DNA of 35,491 nucleotides from a virus: positions 1 through 35,491 of IMG/VR virus record IMGVR_UViG_3300032116_000686. One strand, given 5' to 3'. The notes under the pieces were generated by a model. It saw nothing but the letters and a program-made list of their open reading frames with translations, did no database searches and was not told the origin of the DNA. Shown here in pieces: positions 32,914 through 35,491 of this stretch; within the stretch, counting starts at the first letter, position 1, and every line of letters begins with the position of its first letter. The position numbers and the translations under genes are program-made.

Positions 32914-32968
32914 AATTTGACTAGATTGCCTCATCTCCTCCGTATGATGTAAAGATATATTACACCTG

Positions 32969-32997
32969 TTGACATATAATATATAATATATTATAAT
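32969..32997 (+). promoter_or_regulatory. consensus sigma70 promoter for the early right arm
   Basis: Perfect TTGACA (32969-32974), 17-base spacer, perfect TATAAT (32992-32997); start near 33004, about 55 bases before the first early gene. The AT-only repeats in the spacer make the region easy to melt. The exact match implies strong, immediate use by host polymerase after entry. Confidence 0.88.
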
Positions 32998-33058
32998 GTA
33001 TATATAAGGTTGATTAAAGAACGCCTTATGTTTATGTTTTACAGATAATTAGGAGTTT

Positions 33059-33358
33059 ATGATTATGAAAGTTTTAAATGATTTTGAAAATGCCATTAAG
33101 CAAGACTTGGAAGGCAAGACGCTATTTGTAATGGTTACAAGTGTTTCAGCTAGTGGTATGAGCCGGACAATGCGTGTATTCACAAGCAACGGTATAAACG
33201 ACCTTGTCGAAGTCACTCATTCAGTTGCAAGCGTTTTGGACTTATCTAAAACAAACAAAGGCTTGCGGATTCGTGGTTGTGGCATGGATATGACTTTTGC
33301 ACTTGTTAATGATTTAAACCACACTTTAGGCTTAAGCTTGAAGCGTGAGATTTTATAA
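33059..33358 (+). CDS. conserved-looking small phage protein (99 aa)
   Basis: ATG 33059 or 33065 (ATGATTATG) behind TTAGGAG; first gene after the consensus promoter. The segment VMVTSVSASGMSRTMRVF together with GLRIRGCGMDMTFALVNDL is a pattern I have seen in small uncharacterised phage proteins (SxSGMSRxM ... GCGMDMxF). The His and Cys are not arranged as a known catalytic site. Being first-transcribed it may act in host takeover; inference. Confidence 0.75.
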   Translation: MIMKVLNDFENAIKQDLEGKTLFVMVTSVSASGMSRTMRVFTSNGINDLVEVTHSVASVLDLSKTNKGLRIRGCGMDMTFALVNDLNHTLGLSLKREIL

Positions 33359-33368
33359 GTTATTACAC

Positions 33369-33392
33369 GCTAGGGGTCTAAACGCCCCTAGC
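33369..33392. repeat. intergenic hairpin, first copy of a 36-bp direct repeat
   Basis: GCTAGGGG and CCCCTAGC form a perfect 8-bp stem with an 8-base loop. The surrounding 36 bases (33367-33402) recur at 33812-33847 with two differences, both sparing the stem. No T-run follows. Confidence 0.8.
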
Positions 33393-33414
33393 ACCTATTA
33401 AAGAAAAGGAGTTT

Positions 33415-33804
33415 ATGATTATGACTTATTGGACTACAAAAAGAAAAGAATCAGAATTAAGTTTTATATCTGATGCCTCGCCTTTTTTTAATAAGCTAGA
33501 ACTAAAAGAAGAAGAAGGGACTAGCTATTTAGGGCGTGTTTTTGTAAAAGAAGTATCAGAAAGAAAGATCCTTGAACTGGAGGCTAGAAAATGGAAAGAT
33601 AGCCACGTTATTAACGTACAAATGGACGGATACTACAGAGGCAAGAACTTAAGAAAGGTTCTAGCCGTGTTTAGCCCTAGTGAAAAAACCCTAAAAAGTC
33701 ATGTTTCAAATAGCTTAAACCGCTTTCATCATATCGATATACTGCCGAACGACGTAAAGGTCGAGCATTGCAAAGTGACGAAATTGTTTAAATATACCTA
33801 TTAG
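33415..33804 (+). CDS. hypothetical protein (129 aa)
   Basis: ATG 33415 behind AAAAGGAGTTT, with the same AGGAGTTTATGATTATGA start context as the previous gene. The protein is highly basic (many Lys and Arg in KILELEARKWKDSH, RGKNLRKVLAV, KTLKSHVSNSLNRFHH). It is mixed alpha/beta and soluble. It could bind nucleic acid. No family recognised. Hairpin repeats flank it on both sides. Confidence 0.65.
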   Translation: MIMTYWTTKRKESELSFISDASPFFNKLELKEEEGTSYLGRVFVKEVSERKILELEARKWKDSHVINVQMDGYYRGKNLRKVLAVFSPSEKTLKSHVSNSLNRFHHIDILPNDVKVEHCKVTKLFKYTY

Positions 33805-33813
33805 CCCCCCAAC

Positions 33814-33837
33814 GCTAGGGGTTTAAACGCCCCTAGC
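33814..33837. repeat. intergenic hairpin, second copy of the 36-bp direct repeat
   Basis: Same 8-bp GCTAGGGG/CCCCTAGC stem, loop differing by one base from the copy at 33369. It lies 10 bases after the stop of the preceding gene and 27 before the next ATG. Confidence 0.8.
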
Positions 33838-33863
33838 ACCCATTAAAAAAGGATTTAAACACC

Positions 33864-34031
33864 ATGACCCAACAAGCCAACGCCATCGTCTTATCCCTCC
33901 TCGCAATCATGCTAGCATGTTCATTTGTGCTAGCTGGTGCGATTACAATCGGGAGCTACGTTAAGACGCACCACGACGACGTGAACAAGCCTAGAATGAA
34001 TCCTTTAATCGAACAAGGAGTGAAACCATAA
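33864..34031 (+). CDS. small membrane protein (55 aa)
   Basis: ATG 33864 with AAGGA ten bases upstream, in the context AAGGA-N-ACCATG shared with genes at 34095 and 34374. Residues 8-31 form a transmembrane helix (IVLSLLAIMLACSFVLAGAI) with a polar C-terminal tail of 24 residues. No charge precedes the helix and the tail is basic around KTHH, so the orientation is uncertain. Unknown function. Confidence 0.62.
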   Translation: MTQQANAIVLSLLAIMLACSFVLAGAITIGSYVKTHHDDVNKPRMNPLIEQGVKP

Positions 34032-34044
34032 GGCTTTAAAGCCT
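34031..34044. repeat. perfect 14-bp palindrome after the gene at 33864
   Basis: AGGCTTTAAAGCCT, beginning at the last base of the stop codon. It is another member of the gene-end hairpin series. Confidence 0.6.
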
Positions 34045-34094
34045 CACCCTGTTGGTAATTTAGCTAGTCACCATAACGAAAGGAAACTAAAACC

Positions 34095-34268
34095 ATGACC
34101 TTTGAACAAACAATGCACACCATAGAGTCCCACCTTGAAGCACTGCAAGCCGAATATGACCGCTTGCTTGAAGAAAATAACCAGTTGAAAGAAAGTATTT
34201 TGCGAAAAGATAAAAAGATTAACCAGCTAGACACATTTTTTAAACTTAATCAGAAGAAGAAACGCTAA
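34095..34268 (+). CDS. small coiled-coil protein (57 aa)
   Basis: ATG 34095 behind GAAAGGAAACTAAAACC. Almost the whole product is a leucine-zipper-like coiled coil with heptad Leu/Ile (IESHLEALQAEYDRLLEEN, LKESILRKDKKINQL) and a basic KKKR end. It would dimerise, and the basic end could contact nucleic acid. TAATG couples it to the next gene. Confidence 0.62.
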   Translation: MTFEQTMHTIESHLEALQAEYDRLLEENNQLKESILRKDKKINQLDTFFKLNQKKKR

Positions 34269-34357
34269 TGACTAAAAACCCTCCCCCCTGCTACCCCTAT
34301 GTAGCCGTTATCGCCATTGTAGGCTTGCTCTTCATGCTCGCCTATGCACCAAGTTGA
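34268..34357 (+). CDS. very small membrane peptide (29 aa)
   Basis: ATG 34268 overlaps the previous stop (TAATG). Residues 10-26 are hydrophobic (PYVAVIAIVGLLFMLAY) after a short Pro-rich start. No Shine-Dalgarno of its own beyond coupling, so the call is tentative. Phage membrane peptides of this size can act as toxins, pinholins or superinfection factors. Confidence 0.45.
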   Translation: MTKNPPPCYPYVAVIAIVGLLFMLAYAPS

Positions 34358-34373
34358 AAAGGAAATGCACACC

Positions 34374-34556
34374 ATGTTGAGCCAAGAAGAAACAGAAATG
34401 CAAAACTATTGCCGTAACATTGAAACCGATACAATGAAAGCGATTAAAGCTTACATTGACAAAGAAGAACGCAAAAGACAGTTAAGCATAATGTTATTAT
34501 GGGGGATCGCCTGTACCCTTCTCGGAATAGGCATCTATCTTTTCATCACACTTTAA
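34374..34556 (+). CDS. tail-anchored membrane protein (60 aa)
   Basis: ATG 34374 is preferred because AAAAGGAAATGCACACC matches the leader layout of the two preceding genes. ATGs at 34344 and 34365 are in frame but worse placed. Residues 1-36 are a charged helix. Residues about 38-58 are a C-terminal transmembrane helix (LSIMLLWGIACTLLGIGIYL). The result is a cytoplasmic domain anchored by its tail. Last gene before the strong terminator. Confidence 0.62.
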   Translation: MLSQEETEMQNYCRNIETDTMKAIKAYIDKEERKRQLSIMLLWGIACTLLGIGIYLFITL

Positions 34557-34567
34557 ACATAAACTCA

Positions 34568-34593
34568 CCCCCTAGCAATAGGGGGCTTTTTTT
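34568..34593 (+). terminator. strong rho-independent terminator of the early operon
   Basis: CCCCCTA (34568-34574) pairs with TAGGGGG (34579-34585) over GCAA, followed by C and seven T (34587-34593). It is 12 bases after the last early stop. Confidence 0.9.
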
Positions 34594-34789
34594 ACCACTA
34601 ACACAAAACCCCCTGTAACCATAAAATCACAAGGGGCGTGTGTACTTTGAAATAATCCACAACCAGTATAACACATTTATGCAAATAATGCAAACCTTAC
34701 AGAATTAATCCTAAGCTTCCAAAATAGCGTTACCCTTGTCAATATACCTAAAACGCATTTACGCACCGTGTGAGCTATGCTAGCCATTG
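34594..34789. other. intergenic region between convergent genes
   Basis: No gene seen. It contains two close ATGCAAA copies (about 34679 and 34688) resembling the origin iteron, a CCCCCTGT/ACAAGGGG inverted repeat at about 34609-34637, and the 9-mer CTAAGCTTC twice (about 34711 and 34788). Confidence 0.4.
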
Positions 34790-35152
34790 CTAAGCTTCTT
34801 CTGAAAGTGGTAGTCCCAACAAGGTATTAACCTTTTCTTGAATAGCTTGATGATTTGACTCGAAAAACGGTAAAATCTTATCTATGGTTTCAAGAGAAAG
34901 AAGAACTTCTTTTTCTTTACGCCCTTTGAGTATTACTCCATTTTTATCACTGTGGTCTTCTAAAAATAAATAAACGCAATACAAGCTAGACGTTGTATTG
35001 TCAAGCCACACGTAACCTTTTTTAAAACGTCTGTCTTTGTTCCCTTCAATAAACTGATCCGCTAAATCGTGAACATGAACAGTTAATTCATATTCAAGAG
35101 ACTCGATAATATCACTCGCTTTATCGTGGGCTTCTGTATTTATAAAAACCAT
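34790..35152 (-). CDS. hypothetical protein (120 aa)
   Basis: ATG 35152 behind AAGGAGATTATACC. The protein is soluble and acidic, with an N-terminal His/Glu helix (IIESLEYELTVHVHDLADQF), a strand-rich centre (KKGYVWLDNTTSSLYCVYLFLED) and C-terminal helices. No known motif. It is the only leftward gene in the right arm, isolated between two rightward terminators, so it is probably controlled separately (a repressor-like or anti-defence role would be a guess). Confidence 0.65.
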   Translation of the reverse strand: MVFINTEAHDKASDIIESLEYELTVHVHDLADQFIEGNKDRRFKKGYVWLDNTTSSLYCVYLFLEDHSDKNGVILKGRKEKEVLLSLETIDKILPFFESNHQAIQEKVNTLLGLPLSEEA

Positions 35153-35177
35153 GGTATAATCTCCTTAACTAATTACC

Positions 35178-35201
35178 GCCCCGACCTTTGGGGCTTTTTT
35201 T
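35178..35201 (+). terminator. rightward terminator upstream of the leftward gene at 35152
   Basis: GCCCC (35178-35182) and GGGGC (35190-35194) form the stem, followed by seven T. No plus-strand gene lies between this and the terminator at 34593, so it may be a backstop or may end a short antisense transcript. In leftward mRNA it forms a hairpin in the leader. Confidence 0.7.
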
Positions 35202-35384
35202 ATTATAACACAATTATGGCGAATATGCCACAATTAAAACGCACTTAACCATTGATGCACACGATTTAACCATTTCTTGTGCAAAGCATTAACCACCTGC
35301 ACAAGTTTAGCCGTTTTGTGTGCAATATGCCTTAAAAAACAAAAAACAAGCCTATATATATTATTTAAGTTTACTTAAATAAAC

Positions 35385-35426
35385 ATTATCATTAACATTA
35401 ACATTAACATTAACATTAACATTAAC
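35385..35426. repeat. hexamer tandem repeat (ATTAAC)6 plus one degenerate unit
   Basis: Six perfect ATTAAC units from 35391 to 35426, preceded by ATTATC. Period and purity suggest slippage-prone DNA or binding-site phasing. Confidence 0.9.
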
Positions 35427-35427
35427 A

Positions 35428-35491
35428 GTTCGTTTTGTTCAACAAAATGAACATGTGTTCGTTTTGTTCATGTTTGTTCAACATGTGTTCG
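35428..35491. repeat. interleaved direct and inverted GTTCG/TGTTC repeats at the window end
   Basis: GTTCGTTTTGTTCA occurs at 35428-35441 and 35457-35470 (step 29). AACATGTGTTCG occurs at 35450-35461 and 35480-35491 (step 30). GAACA/TGTTC half-sites make a 12-bp palindrome at 35449-35460. GTTCGTTTTGTT with AACAAAATGAAC forms a hairpin at 35428-35452. The window stops inside a unit. Confidence 0.85.

Larger units (their letters stand above)
35202..35491. other. repeat-dense non-coding right end
   Basis: No ORF is credible. From left to right: an inverted repeat CTTGTGCA (35276-35283) / TGCACAAG (35298-35305); a perfect 22-bp palindrome at 35361-35382 (arms TTATTTAAGT and ACTTAAATAA); a hexamer microsatellite; and interleaved GTTCG repeats to the last base. 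Such an array suggests a partition, origin or terminus site. Confidence 0.55.

Noticed and set aside
32696-32920. Overlapping ORFs on both strands in the non-coding hub
   Set aside because: Neither has a Shine-Dalgarno or protein-like composition; the Cys/His-rich frames follow from CCCTTGC repeats.
35129-35201. Short plus-strand RNA from TATAAT at 35155 to the terminator at 35201
   Set aside because: The -35 is poor and the AT-rich stretch is part of the ribosome-binding leader of the minus-strand gene.
35385-35491. CRISPR-like array
   Set aside because: Repeat units have no spacers of regular length and no cas genes exist; this is a microsatellite plus iteron-like repeats.
1-35491. Prophage or integrative element
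   Set aside because: No integrase, excisionase, C1-type repressor or flanking bacterial genes were found.

Overview
The window looks like most or all of the genome of a small T7-like podovirus (short-tailed, virulent-type phage) of a Gram-negative host. The evidence is a complete packaging and virion module of T7 type: large terminase, head-tail connector portal, scaffold, capsid, tail tubular proteins A and B, a set of internal or ejection proteins, and a tail fibre with a T7-type anchor. There is also an M15A endolysin. I see no RNA polymerase, DNA polymerase, integrase, lysogeny repressor or tRNA. Several good sigma70-type promoters suggest that host RNA polymerase is used. The last bases lie inside a repeat, so the window may be an assembly broken at the right-end repeats rather than a true terminus.

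Layout. (1) Positions 1-4600, rightward: a tightly packed run of small genes. It opens with a membrane protein whose end carries a textbook -1 frameshift signal leading into a lytic-transglycosylase-like frame. It closes at a bidirectional terminator (4613-4660). (2) Positions 4658-7241, leftward: endolysin, several small membrane proteins, and a lectin-like or receptor-binding-type virion protein. (3) Positions 7349-10261, rightward: a large zinc-finger / Toprim-like / ATPase protein, the only replication protein seen. Its promoter is interleaved with the leftward promoter of block 2. (4) Positions 32085-10258, leftward: packaging, head, tail, ejection proteins and tail fibre, in T7 order. 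(5) Positions 32086-33058: a 970-base non-coding hub. It holds a putative late promoter with a palindromic operator, a very GC-rich hairpin leader, opposed copies of ATGCAAGGG around an AT-rich core (origin-like), and a perfect consensus early promoter. (6) Positions 33059-34556, rightward: six small genes, several separated by hairpins, ending at a strong terminator. (7) Positions 34790-35491: one leftward gene, then a repeat-dense non-coding right end.

How it may work together (inference). Early genes are read from 32969 by host polymerase. The 970-residue protein, perhaps with host factors, opens the ATGCAAGGG origin. The same motif lies in its own promoter and offers feedback control. Late structural genes are then read leftward through the structured leader. 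The two PG-degrading activities (M15A endolysin and the frameshift-made membrane-tethered transglycosylase) plus small membrane proteins would serve lysis, and an M15-like domain on an ejection protein would serve entry.

The most original observations are the frameshift-encoded membrane-anchored transglycosylase, the opposed-iteron origin with a matching operator in the helicase promoter, the switch-like GC-rich leader, an orphan promoter/terminator pair that could make an antisense RNA beside terL, and the Toprim domain without its DxD.
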